A DNA stretch of 40,118 nucleotides from Fidelibacterota bacterium (GTDB lineage: Bacteria; Fidelibacterota; Marinisomatia; Marinisomatales; UBA1611). Where the stretch lies: positions 1-40,118 of the forward strand of contig JADHUI010000022.1 of the NCBI GenBank assembly GCA_016784605.1, in the 5' to 3' direction. Shown piece by piece: positions 34,304 through 40,118 of this stretch (positions are counted from its first letter, which is position 1; each line of letters begins with the position of its first letter). The notes under the pieces were generated by a model. It saw only the letters and a program-made list of their open reading frames with translations. It ran no database searches and was not told the origin of the DNA. A program made the translations under genes and the position numbers.

Positions 34304-34654
34304 TCAACTTAAAAGTGATTTAAGAGGAATATTTAATTTTTCAGATAGGGTGGCAATCATTTTTACGGTTAGTTTTCTCTTACCATGGATTACTTCTGAA
34401 GCTCTATTTGCACCACCAATTAATTTACCTAAATCTTTTTGTTTCATTCCAATTTGTTCCATGCGAAATAAAATTGCATCTATGGGATTAGGTGGCAATA
34501 TTTCATAATGCTTCGTTTCATAATCAGAAACAAGAATAGTTAACACTTCAAGAATATCCCCTTCAGGTGTGTTTATTTTTGAATCCCAAAGTTTTTCTAT
34601 TAGGCTTAATGTATATTTATAATCATTTTCATCTTTAATGGGTTTAATATCCAT
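34304..34654 (-). CDS. higA: HigA-like antitoxin
   Basis: 116 residues. An N-terminal segment binds toxin in this family (about 1-55, IKDENDYKYTLSLIEKLW), and an XRE-type helix-turn-helix lies at about 65-110 (MKQKDLGKLIGGANRASEV; KLTVKMIATLSEKL). This matches the HigA2/COG5499 antitoxin family. It follows the toxin gene by 2 bp, the toxin-first order typical of higBA. Neutralises HigB and probably represses the operon through the palindrome at 34978-34992. Confidence 0.88.
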   Translation of the reverse strand: MDIKPIKDENDYKYTLSLIEKLWDSKINTPEGDILEVLTILVSDYETKHYEILPPNPIDAILFRMEQIGMKQKDLGKLIGGANRASEVIHGKRKLTVKMIATLSEKLNIPLKSLLS

Positions 34655-34656
34655 TT

Positions 34657-34950
34657 TTAAATCTCCTTTGCATTTATTTTATCATATTGTTTATGTGTAC
34701 CAATAAACCTTATGTAAATAAGTTGAAAATCATATTTTATTGCAACGACTAATCTGTATTTATTCCCTGATATGTTAAATATTGCTCTATTATTTGCAAT
34801 GATGCTGACTGATCCAAATTTCTTCTTAATATCACTTGGCTTTTGCCAATGTGAATTTGTTGCTTCTGCTACCCATGCGCGAAGGGCTGTTTCTGCATCA
34901 TGATTTTGTTCCCAAAACTCCCTTAAGGGCTTAATTGCAATTACTCGCAT
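34657..34950 (-). CDS. higB: HigB-like mRNA interferase toxin
   Basis: 97 residues with the HigB (PF09907-type) pattern: REFWEQNHDAETALRAW at the N-terminus, WQKPSDIKKKFGSVSIIANN in the middle and the core strands YRLVVAIKYDFQLIYIRFIG ending in THKQYDKI. Known relatives cleave mRNA on the ribosome. The ATG lies 27 bp downstream of a perfect 15-bp palindrome. The pair is placed inside a duplicated sugar transferase segment. Confidence 0.88.
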   Translation of the reverse strand: MRVIAIKPLREFWEQNHDAETALRAWVAEATNSHWQKPSDIKKKFGSVSIIANNRAIFNISGNKYRLVVAIKYDFQLIYIRFIGTHKQYDKINAKEI

Positions 34951-34977
34951 TTCAATTGTACTTAAAATTTACATATA

Positions 34978-34992
34978 TTCCCATTATGGGAA
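34978..34992. promoter_or_regulatory. Perfect 15-bp palindrome, candidate HigA operator
   Basis: TTCCCAT-T-ATGGGAA is self-complementary around its central base and stands in front of higB, overlapping an AT-rich TATATG segment on the minus strand that could be a -10 region. HigA-type antitoxins autorepress through such inverted repeats. Confidence 0.6.
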
Positions 34993-35202
34993 CAGGGAAT
35001 TATTTAAGTTATCCGGTGTATTTTTTTTCATGGTTCTGAATTTATATATCCAAAAGAGATTATTATTTAGTCCTATTCGTTTTTGCTTAAAAAAAATGGG
35101 AAAGCCATCGTCTATTATTATAATCAAGGCAACAACACCAAGAATTGGAGAAATGCAAATAAGAAGGACAAGACTGAAAAGTTTAGACATTATATTTTTC
35201 AA
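34984..35202 (-). pseudogene. Truncated 5' copy of the sugar transferase
   Basis: 72 codons. Residues about 5-62 are nearly the same as the first 58 residues of the intact transferase at 33675-34229 (FFKQKRIGLNNNLFWIYKF is identical), then the frame diverges after TPD and ends NLNNSLFP at the higB operator. The DNA match covers about 180 bp (about 34047-34229 against about 35008-35193) and is roughly nine-tenths identical by eye. This copy keeps the ATG start that the intact gene lacks. It is either a leftover of a tandem pair or the left half of a gene split by arrival of higBA. Confidence 0.85.
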
Positions 35203-35259
35203 CTAACACCGTAGAAAACACTGGATATAAATACACAAAACAAACTTTTAAAACTTTCT

Positions 35260-35654
35260 CAACGAACAACTCGAACGATACGAACTAAAAAAAGAAATTA
35301 GATATATTATAAACTTTTTGTTCGTCTTGTTAGTTTTTGTTGGTTGATAATTATGTTATTCAACGAACAACTCGAACGACACGAACTAAAAAAAGAAATT
35401 AGATATATTATAATCCTTTTGTTCGTCTTGTTAGTTTTTGTTGGTTGATAATTATGTTATTCAACGAACATCCCGAACGATACGAACTAAAAAAAGAAAT
35501 TAGATATATTATAAACCTTTTGTTCGTCTTGTGGGTTTTTGTTGGTTGATAATTGTGTTATTCAACGAACAACTCGAACGATTCGAACTGGAAAAAAAAC
35601 ATTATATTCATTATTTTAATCCTTTATAACGATTAGTTTTTAATTGATAATTGA
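35260..35654. repeat. Tandem array of 101-bp repeats with CGAAC iterons (array 1)
   Basis: Units start at 35260, 35361, 35462 and 35563, an exact 101-bp period; the first three are nearly identical and the fourth diverges after its first 30 bases. Each begins CAACGAACAACTCGAACGAT, in which CGAAC recurs every 9 bases three times. Each ends TTGTTCGTCTTGTTAGTTTT followed by TGTTGGTTG, which is an imperfect reverse complement of the start, so each unit can form a long hairpin. No coding capacity is seen. The array abuts the stop codon of the GxxExxY gene. Confidence 0.9.
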
Positions 35655-36044
35655 TTATTGTTTTTCAATAAAGTTAGGAATCCGTTCAATGTCGAACCCA
35701 GCAGAATCATTTGGAAAATTAATTAAAACACCGAGTTCATAACCGGTAGCTTTAAGATAATTTAATACCTGCATTTTATGGATATTCTCAATTTTCTTAG
35801 CGGTTTTCAACTCAACTATAATTTTATCATTTACAACAATATCTGCAAAATACTGCCCAATAGTCTGATCTCTATAATGGACCAATAATTCTTTTTGAGA
35901 AACAACCGAAAGCCCCAACCTTTTTAATTCAATAAGTAAGGCATTTTCATATACTTTTTCTAAAAATCCATTTCCGAGATTCTTTCTAACAATAATACAT
36001 GCCTGTTTAATTAAATAAAATTCTTCTTTATAGATTAAATTCAT
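35655..36044 (-). CDS. GxxExxY family PD-(D/E)XK-type protein
   Basis: 129 residues. The signature Gly26-x-x-Glu29-x-x-Tyr32 lies in LGNGFLEKVYENALLIEL. A PD-(D/E)XK-like nuclease core follows, with Asp68 in QYFADIVV and Glu78-x-Lys80 in KIIVELKTA, then NIHKMQVLNYLKATGYELG. The biological role of this common family (PDDEXK_3) is not established; nuclease activity is inferred from the fold. The gene is bracketed by related repeat arrays: four 101-bp units downstream and two 125-bp units upstream. This suggests the gene and repeats move or act together. Confidence 0.85.
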   Translation of the reverse strand: MNLIYKEEFYLIKQACIIVRKNLGNGFLEKVYENALLIELKRLGLSVVSQKELLVHYRDQTIGQYFADIVVNDKIIVELKTAKKIENIHKMQVLNYLKATGYELGVLINFPNDSAGFDIERIPNFIEKQ

Positions 36045-36073
36045 AACTGTCCTTTATTATTTTTCTTTTTTTT

Positions 36074-36308
36074 CAACGAACTAAACGAACGATACGAACT
36101 GTAAGAAAAGACATTTTTTACTAAAACTTTTTTCATTTAACTCTTTTAATGTTTTTTGTTCGTCTTGTTGGTTTTTGTTAGTTGATAATTGTGTTATTCA
36201 ACGAACTAAACGAACGATACGAACTGTAAGAAAAGACATTTTTTACTAAAACTTTTTTCATTTAACTCTTTTAATGTTTTTTGTTCGTCTTGTTAGTGCT
36301 TGTTAGTT
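36074..36308. repeat. Two 125-bp repeats with CGAAC iterons (array 2)
   Basis: Units start at 36074 and 36199. Each begins CAACGAACTAAACGAACGAT (CGAAC every 9 bases, three times) and ends TTGTTCGTCTTGTTGGTTTT or the variant ...TTAGTGC, again an inverted match of the start. The ends are the same as in array 1 at 35260-35654, but the middle (GTAAGAAAAGACATTTTTTA ...) is different. The second unit runs across the stop codon of the downstream epimerase gene. Confidence 0.88.
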
Positions 36309-37219
36309 GATTCATCTTTTTTTAATGTGTAAGGAAGCTCTATATACTCCCGGATTTTACCCGAAGGAAAGATGTTATCTGAAATAAGCTTTGTTGCATT
36401 CTCCTTTAAGAAAATATTATCCATCATTTTTCCTATATGATACAACCCTTTTACCAGAATTCTTGGGATAGGGATAACCCACTTTGCATTCACATATTTT
36501 AATAAATCATTATAGGAATACTCTTTCTCATCTGAAATATTATAAATACCGAAAGGTACTTTGTCATCTAAAATACCCTGAACCGCGGAGCCAATATTCT
36601 CTAGATTACATAACGAAAGCCGCTTTTCACCATTACCAACTTTATAGAAGCTACCACCCGCTATTGTGCGACGATTAATATTTAATTGAAAATCAGGTGA
36701 GTAAACGGGGGCAAATCGCAGAATCCATGCTTTATCTAGAAAATGCTCTAAAAGGTACTCTTCTGTTTCTAATTTAGTAACAGCATAAGGGCTAAAGGGA
36801 TTTTTTACAGAATCTTCATTATAAATATGTTGATTCATTTTTTCGCCATAAATAGAAATCGTACTGGCAAAAATGATTTTACCTGGAAGCTTATCTTTTT
36901 TTTCTAAAACAGAGAGTAGATTCACCAGCGTTTGTTTATTAACCCGCCTAAACTCATCTAATTCTTTTCCCTTCCCCTTTTTATGGGCTAAACCTACTAA
37001 AAAAATAAGTGCATCACATTTTGGGAATTTTTAAGCAAAGATTTCTATATTTTCTTCGTGGGTAAGGTCTAATGCAAAAAAATCTGTATGGAGAGATTCG
37101 CGACTATTCTTTAACCCAGTTATATCATATTCTTTATGAAATTTCTCAAATAAAAAAGAGCCAACATAACCCGATACACCTGCGATTAGTATTTTACTTT
37201 TATGGATGCTATATAACAA
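36293..37219 (-). pseudogene. NAD-dependent sugar epimerase/dehydratase with one in-frame stop
   Basis: A single frame of 309 codons is broken only by TAA at 37033-37031 (codon 63). Before it lie 62 residues with the NAD-binding GVSGYVGS (14-21). After it the frame continues KFPKCDALIFLVGLAHKKGK and later holds IIFASTISIYGEK and the catalytic Y-A-V-T-K (about 145-149). Both halves are needed for an active short-chain dehydrogenase, so unless the stop is read through the protein is dead; a GTG at 36925 could start only the C-terminal half. The 3' end overlaps a repeat unit, which supplies the last codons and the stop. The gene probably belonged to a polysaccharide pathway with galE. Confidence 0.85.
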
Positions 37220-37246
37220 AATAATTAAAGTTGAACATTACTGATA

Positions 37247-37384
37247 TTACAACGGTGTATCGTTCAAATCCCGGTTAAATGAAAAAACAAATTTAACGGG
37301 ACAGGTAAGACTTGTTGTATATCCTGTATATTTTTTACCATCTTTTTCGCTTTTCAGAATATAAATATAGAAATATTCATTCAT
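37247..37384 (-). pseudogene. GIY-YIG nuclease N-terminal remnant
   Basis: 45 codons from an ATG at 37384: the first 26 residues are MNEYFYIYILKSEKDGKK followed by YTGYTTSL. This is the GIY-YIG core with YIYIL as the GIY half and YTGYT as the YIG half. After TTSL the sequence (TCPVKFVFSFNRD) no longer fits the family, and the frame stops at 37247; the catalytic Arg and Glu segments are absent. So it is a 3'-truncated relic. It lies in the 228-bp gap between the broken epimerase and the DUF4143 gene. Confidence 0.7.
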
Positions 37385-37397
37385 TATAATCTTGCTC

Positions 37398-37451
37398 TCA
37401 TTTGAAAAAAGTTAGTCCATTGGCTCCGGCTAATATTATTGATGGTTTCAT
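37398..37451 (-). pseudogene. Possible start of a lost Rossmann-fold gene
   Basis: An ATG overlapping the upstream ATPase stop (ATGA) opens a 17-codon frame MKPSIILAGANGLTFFK. IILAGANG is the usual beginning of NAD(P)-binding epimerases, after which the frame ends abruptly. It may be the leftover N-terminus of a gene removed when the GIY-YIG relic arrived. Too short to be certain. Confidence 0.35.
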
Positions 37452-38593
37452 AGTGCCCTTAAATTTGGGTCTAATAATAGCTCTTCCATATTAACAGGGC
37501 TTACAACTTTGCAGATTGCATTTGGATAAGCATTTGTAAATGTTTTGGGGAAATTGACTTTTTTCTTTGGATTCCATTTTAATTCTATCCCCAACAAATC
37601 ATCCCCTTTTTCTTCAATTAAATCAATTTCTTGCTGCTGTGTTGTTCTCCAAAAATAGTGTTTTGTTTCTGGAATTGTATTGGCTAAAACTTTTACTCTT
37701 TCACTTATAAAATAGTTTTCCCATAATGCCCCTAAATCGGTCCTTGAATCTATAGACTGATAATTCCCTAAAATGGCATTTCTAATTCCATTATCATAAA
37801 AATAAATTTTCCGACTCCTTTTTATTTCATTGCGAATATTCTTACTATAACCATTAATTTTAAAAATTATAAAGGTTTTTTCGAGTAAATCTATATATTT
37901 TTCTATTGTATTTTTATCTGCGCTTAATAGCTGCGACAATTCATTATAAGAAACTTCATTCCCCAATTGAATGGCCAATGCTTTTAATATTTTTTCTAAT
38001 AAGATAGGTTTTTTAATCGACTCAAGCATGAGTAAATCTTTATACAAATAGCTTGATGCTAGTGAGGCCAGGAATCTTTTTTCATGAGATATATTTTGCA
38101 CAATATCTGGATAGCAACCATAGATCAATCGATGATGTAACAATCTTTTTTCTTCTATCAATCCATGATGATTAACCAATTCACCGAAACTTAACGGATG
38201 CAAATGAAAATCTAATTTTCTTCCAGTCATGGGCTCATTCATTTTATTTGCTAATTCAAAAGAGGATGATCCAGTTGCGATAAGTTGGATATTGGGGAAA
38301 TTATCATAAATTATTTTTAAAACAATTCCAATATTGGGTATACGTTGCGCCTCATCAATGACCACAATTTTATATTTAGAAATAATGGGGGTTAATTTTG
38401 TGGAATTCACTTTACTGAATATCTCGGATGTATCGGTTTCATCTCCATTTAGGAAAAGGCATTGATCCTTGTACGGTTTAATTAAGTCTTGTATGAGTGT
38501 TGTTTTTCCCGTTTGACGTGCTCCAAATAATATGATCGCTTTTTTCTGAAACAAGTAAGACTCAATTAATGTCTGTAAATTACGTTTTATCAT
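37448..38593 (-). CDS. AAA_14/DUF4143 family ATPase
   Basis: 381 residues. The N-terminal P-loop domain has Walker A GARQTGKT (24-31), Walker B IVVIDEAQRI (about 76-85), LIATGSSSFEL (sensor region) and MTGRKLDFHLHPLSF. The C-terminal DUF4143 domain has SYLYKDLLMLE, a winged-helix-like LSADKNTIEKYIDLLEKTF, KIYFYDNGIRNAI, and a restriction-like tail LGALWENYFISE, with DLIEEKGDDLLGIELKW close to the end. That last block (E-x-D ... E-x-K) resembles a PD-(D/E)XK nuclease remnant. Members are widespread in archaea and bacteria, often in accessory regions, and of unknown role. An 18-bp sequence repeated twice lies upstream at 38631-38681. Confidence 0.88.
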   Translation of the reverse strand: MIKRNLQTLIESYLFQKKAIILFGARQTGKTTLIQDLIKPYKDQCLFLNGDETDTSEIFSKVNSTKLTPIISKYKIVVIDEAQRIPNIGIVLKIIYDNFPNIQLIATGSSSFELANKMNEPMTGRKLDFHLHPLSFGELVNHHGLIEEKRLLHHRLIYGCYPDIVQNISHEKRFLASLASSYLYKDLLMLESIKKPILLEKILKALAIQLGNEVSYNELSQLLSADKNTIEKYIDLLEKTFIIFKINGYSKNIRNEIKRSRKIYFYDNGIRNAILGNYQSIDSRTDLGALWENYFISERVKVLANTIPETKHYFWRTTQQQEIDLIEEKGDDLLGIELKWNPKKKVNFPKTFTNAYPNAICKVVSPVNMEELLLDPNLRAL

Positions 38594-38630
38594 TATTTAC
38601 CAATAAAATTCTCTTTGCATACCATTAATT

Positions 38631-38681
38631 TATAATATATCTCGATTCAATACCTACAAATATTATAATATTTCTCGATTC
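38631..38681. promoter_or_regulatory. Two 18-bp direct repeats upstream of the DUF4143 gene
   Basis: TATAATATATCTCGATTC at 38631-38648 and TATAATATTTCTCGATTC at 38664-38681 differ at one base and start 33 bp apart, about three helical turns. They lie 38-88 bp before the ATG at 38593. Spacing and position suggest paired binding sites; AT-rich flanks could contain the promoter. Confidence 0.5.
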
Positions 38682-38708
38682 TTATTTTTTATCTTAGCTT
38701 TTAAAGGC

Positions 38709-38790
38709 GATTCCACGCCGTACCGGCTCTTAATGACAGGGTTGAAGGAGCCTGGAAGACCGGAGACAGAAATCAAAGGACAGAAGCCAG
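38709..38790. repeat. Dispersed repeat, second copy of the block at 32135-32202
   Basis: GATTCCACGCCG, AATGACAGGGTTGA, GGAAGACCGGAGACAGAA and CAGAAGCCAG occur in the same order as at 32135-32202, with small insertions. It lies directly next to the repeat at 38796-38974. Confidence 0.75.
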
Positions 38791-38795
38791 TCGTT

Positions 38796-38974
38796 ATTAC
38801 TGTGGCGATGGTTAATCGTAATTTTAATTTTCAACATATTTTTATAACCCCCATAAATCTCCCTTTGCCCATTTATTGAGACCCCCTTGCATCCCCCACA
38901 ATGGGGGAATAAAAAGGTGCTGGGGATTTGAATGGATGAAAATAAAAATTACTTACGACTATCATTCACCAGAT
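38796..38974. repeat. Dispersed non-coding repeat, copy 2
   Basis: Matches 24965-25140 in order: TTAATCGTAATTTTAATTTT, then the hairpin TCCCCCACAATGGGGGA at 38892-38908, then ATAAAAAGGTGCTGGGGAT, and GACTATCATTCACCAGATTT at the end. The end of the repeat touches the stop codon of the AbiEii gene. Confidence 0.75.
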
Positions 38975-39757
38975 TTATAATTCATTCATAAATTCATTAA
39001 ACCGTATTATTTGACTACTTTTATCTTTATTAAAAAGCATATGTTCAAAATCTTTTACTTTATGCTCCATATCTATAGAACCAAGCATATTTTCAATCGC
39101 ATCTTTTAATTCTGTGAGATTGTTTATTCCCATTTTTACTGATAAAAATTTATAATCGGGCTTTGTTAGCCCAAGTAGGAAAATAACATCATAAAAATCT
39201 CTTCCTTTCTTTCTCGATAACAGGGCAGATATTTTCATACTACATAGTATTGCTAAGGGTGGCACAGGGAAAGGAAAAAATAAACCACAGCCCCGAATAT
39301 TTACACTTTCAGAAATATATGCAAATAATTGGTCTTGGCTTTCTATTTTAATGAGAAAGCGTTCGTCTTTATGAGCACTCATCCCTAAATCAAATAAGAA
39401 TTCTGGGAAATATATGTTTCTTCGGAATGCCTTTAAATTATCTGTATTTTTGTCTTTAGGTTCCACTTGAAAACCACTTCGTTCCAAGAATACCAAAACA
39501 GAATCTGTCATTTTTAAAAATTCATCTTTAGTTAAATTCTTGCAATCGAAATCTATATCTTCTGAAAACCTATCTATTTTATTGACCAATCGCAAATGCG
39601 TACCACGAATAAATGTTATCTTTTTTATATAATGCGTTGTAGAAAGGTAATCTAATATCAATAATTGGATATATTCTTTCAGCATATATTTATGATGAAT
39701 ACCATTCTCCTGAACCTGTTTCGGGAAATATTGTTTTATCGCATGGATGTCTATCAT
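38975..39757 (-). CDS. AbiEii/AbiGii-family nucleotidyltransferase toxin
   Basis: 260 residues. The nucleotidyltransferase motif is FIRGTHLRLV (about 49-58) followed by RFSEDIDFD (63-71), where the two Asp residues of D-x-D are the catalytic metal ligands. The later LFFPFPVPPLAILCSMKISA and KGRDFYDVIFLLG match the family's ALLSRKKGRD-FYDV block. AbiE toxins inhibit growth, some by nucleotidylating tRNA, and give phage abortive infection; here this is inferred from the family. The ATG overlaps the antitoxin stop in an ATGA junction. The usual G-G/S-T before the D-x-D segment reads R-G-T-H here. Confidence 0.88.
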   Translation of the reverse strand: MIDIHAIKQYFPKQVQENGIHHKYMLKEYIQLLILDYLSTTHYIKKITFIRGTHLRLVNKIDRFSEDIDFDCKNLTKDEFLKMTDSVLVFLERSGFQVEPKDKNTDNLKAFRRNIYFPEFLFDLGMSAHKDERFLIKIESQDQLFAYISESVNIRGCGLFFPFPVPPLAILCSMKISALLSRKKGRDFYDVIFLLGLTKPDYKFLSVKMGINNLTELKDAIENMLGSIDMEHKVKDFEHMLFNKDKSSQIIRFNEFMNEL

Positions 39758-40118
39758 AATCCGTAGGCTTTAAAAAATAAGTTGCTTCGCTTTTCTAATG
39801 CTTTACTCTTAATCTTTTCAATATATATATTAATTCGTTCAATATCTAACTGGGTATGAAGATAGTCATCATCCATTCTCAAGTTTTGCATCTCTTCGAC
39901 AGAATTATAAAAAGGATATAGGTAAAATAGATCCAGTAACGCTTTTTCAGGATGAGCAATTTTTAAAGTTCTATTCTCTGATTGTTTATTTAAATCATAG
40001 CCAAACATCAATTCATTTTTAACTGTTTTATAAGTGTACTCTCCAAAATTATTTTTAAACACTGCCGTTTTGAGTGAACTTACACTTGTAATTTGCATAA
40101 TAGCTTCAGGAATCAGCC
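39754..40118 (-). CDS. AbiEi-family antitoxin, C-terminal part (partial)
   Basis: The frame is open to the right edge, so the N-terminal part, including the winged-helix domain, lies outside. Visible residues begin LIPEAIMQITSVSSLKTAVF and continue FGEYTYKTVKNELMFG and IAHPEKALLDLFYLYPF, the C-terminal antitoxin block of AbiEi. Known members repress the operon and counteract AbiEii. Overlap with the toxin gene by 4 bp indicates coupling. The ATG at 40098 is internal and is unlikely to be the true start. Confidence 0.85.
   Translation of the reverse strand, partial: LIPEAIMQITSVSSLKTAVFKNNFGEYTYKTVKNELMFGYDLNKQSENRTLKIAHPEKALLDLFYLYPFYNSVEEMQNLRMDDDYLHTQLDIERINIYIEKIKSKALEKRSNLFFKAYGL

Noticed and set aside
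35655-36044. Transposase for the flanking repeats
   Set aside because: The gene has GxxExxY and PD-(D/E)XK features, not DDE, HUH or serine/tyrosine recombinase motifs; any link to mobility remains a hypothesis.
35260-36308. CRISPR array
   Set aside because: Units are 101 or 125 bp with little variation between copies and no unique 30-40 bp spacers; no cas gene is present.

Overview
The window is AT-rich and densely coded, and looks like a chromosome segment of a free-living Gram-negative bacterium of the FCB/Marinimicrobia (SAR406) type. Pointers are a partial PorV-like protein, several secreted proteins ending in type IX-like sorting domains (FNPFNP... and PNPY...), a large TonB-dependent receptor with its own operon, and acidic D-x-N-x-NG-x-WD repeats shared between unrelated exported proteins. 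The phylum assignment is inference from protein style; no marker gene was searched.

Positions 1-11.9 kb are an envelope/secretion block. A minus-strand operon runs lipoprotein, TonB-dependent receptor, giant secreted protein, PorV-like protein (cut by the left edge), with overlaps or gaps of a few bases. An M6-type metalloprotease diverges from it. 12-16.4 kb holds a HIRAN protein plus a J-domain protein, then the protein-quality operon tig-clpP-clpX, in which ClpX lacks its zinc-binding domain. 16.5-24.4 kb holds small lipoproteins (one with an in-frame stop), a BsuPI-like secreted protein whose coding sequence carries a perfect 28-bp palindrome, a membrane protein, a secreted peptidylarginine deiminase with a dockerin-like tail, and an operon of YhaM-like nuclease, ECF S-component and outer-membrane barrel. 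A GNAT acetyltransferase diverges from that operon. 25-28 kb is a fur-feoA-feoB iron operon with a Fur-box-like site. 28-31.6 kb holds mltG-pcrA and a small membrane protein.

At 31.6-31.9 kb a complete tRNA-Asp(GTC) is preceded by two tandem 106-bp units. Each carries the 5' end of the same tRNA, interrupted by a hairpin, plus a short reading frame resembling a GIY-YIG nuclease remnant. From this tRNA to the right edge the sequence looks accessory. It contains galE, a sugar transferase whose 5' end is duplicated around a higBA toxin-antitoxin pair, and a GxxExxY-family PD-(D/E)XK protein flanked by arrays of 101- and 125-bp repeats built on CGAAC iterons. It also holds an epimerase with a nonsense codon, a GIY-YIG relic, a DUF4143 ATPase with an 18-bp direct repeat upstream, dispersed non-coding repeats, and an AbiEi/AbiEii pair running off the edge.

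The most original observations are the tRNA-Asp partial-copy array, the iteron repeat arrays around the GxxExxY gene, the palindrome inside a sorting domain, and the duplicated flank around higBA.
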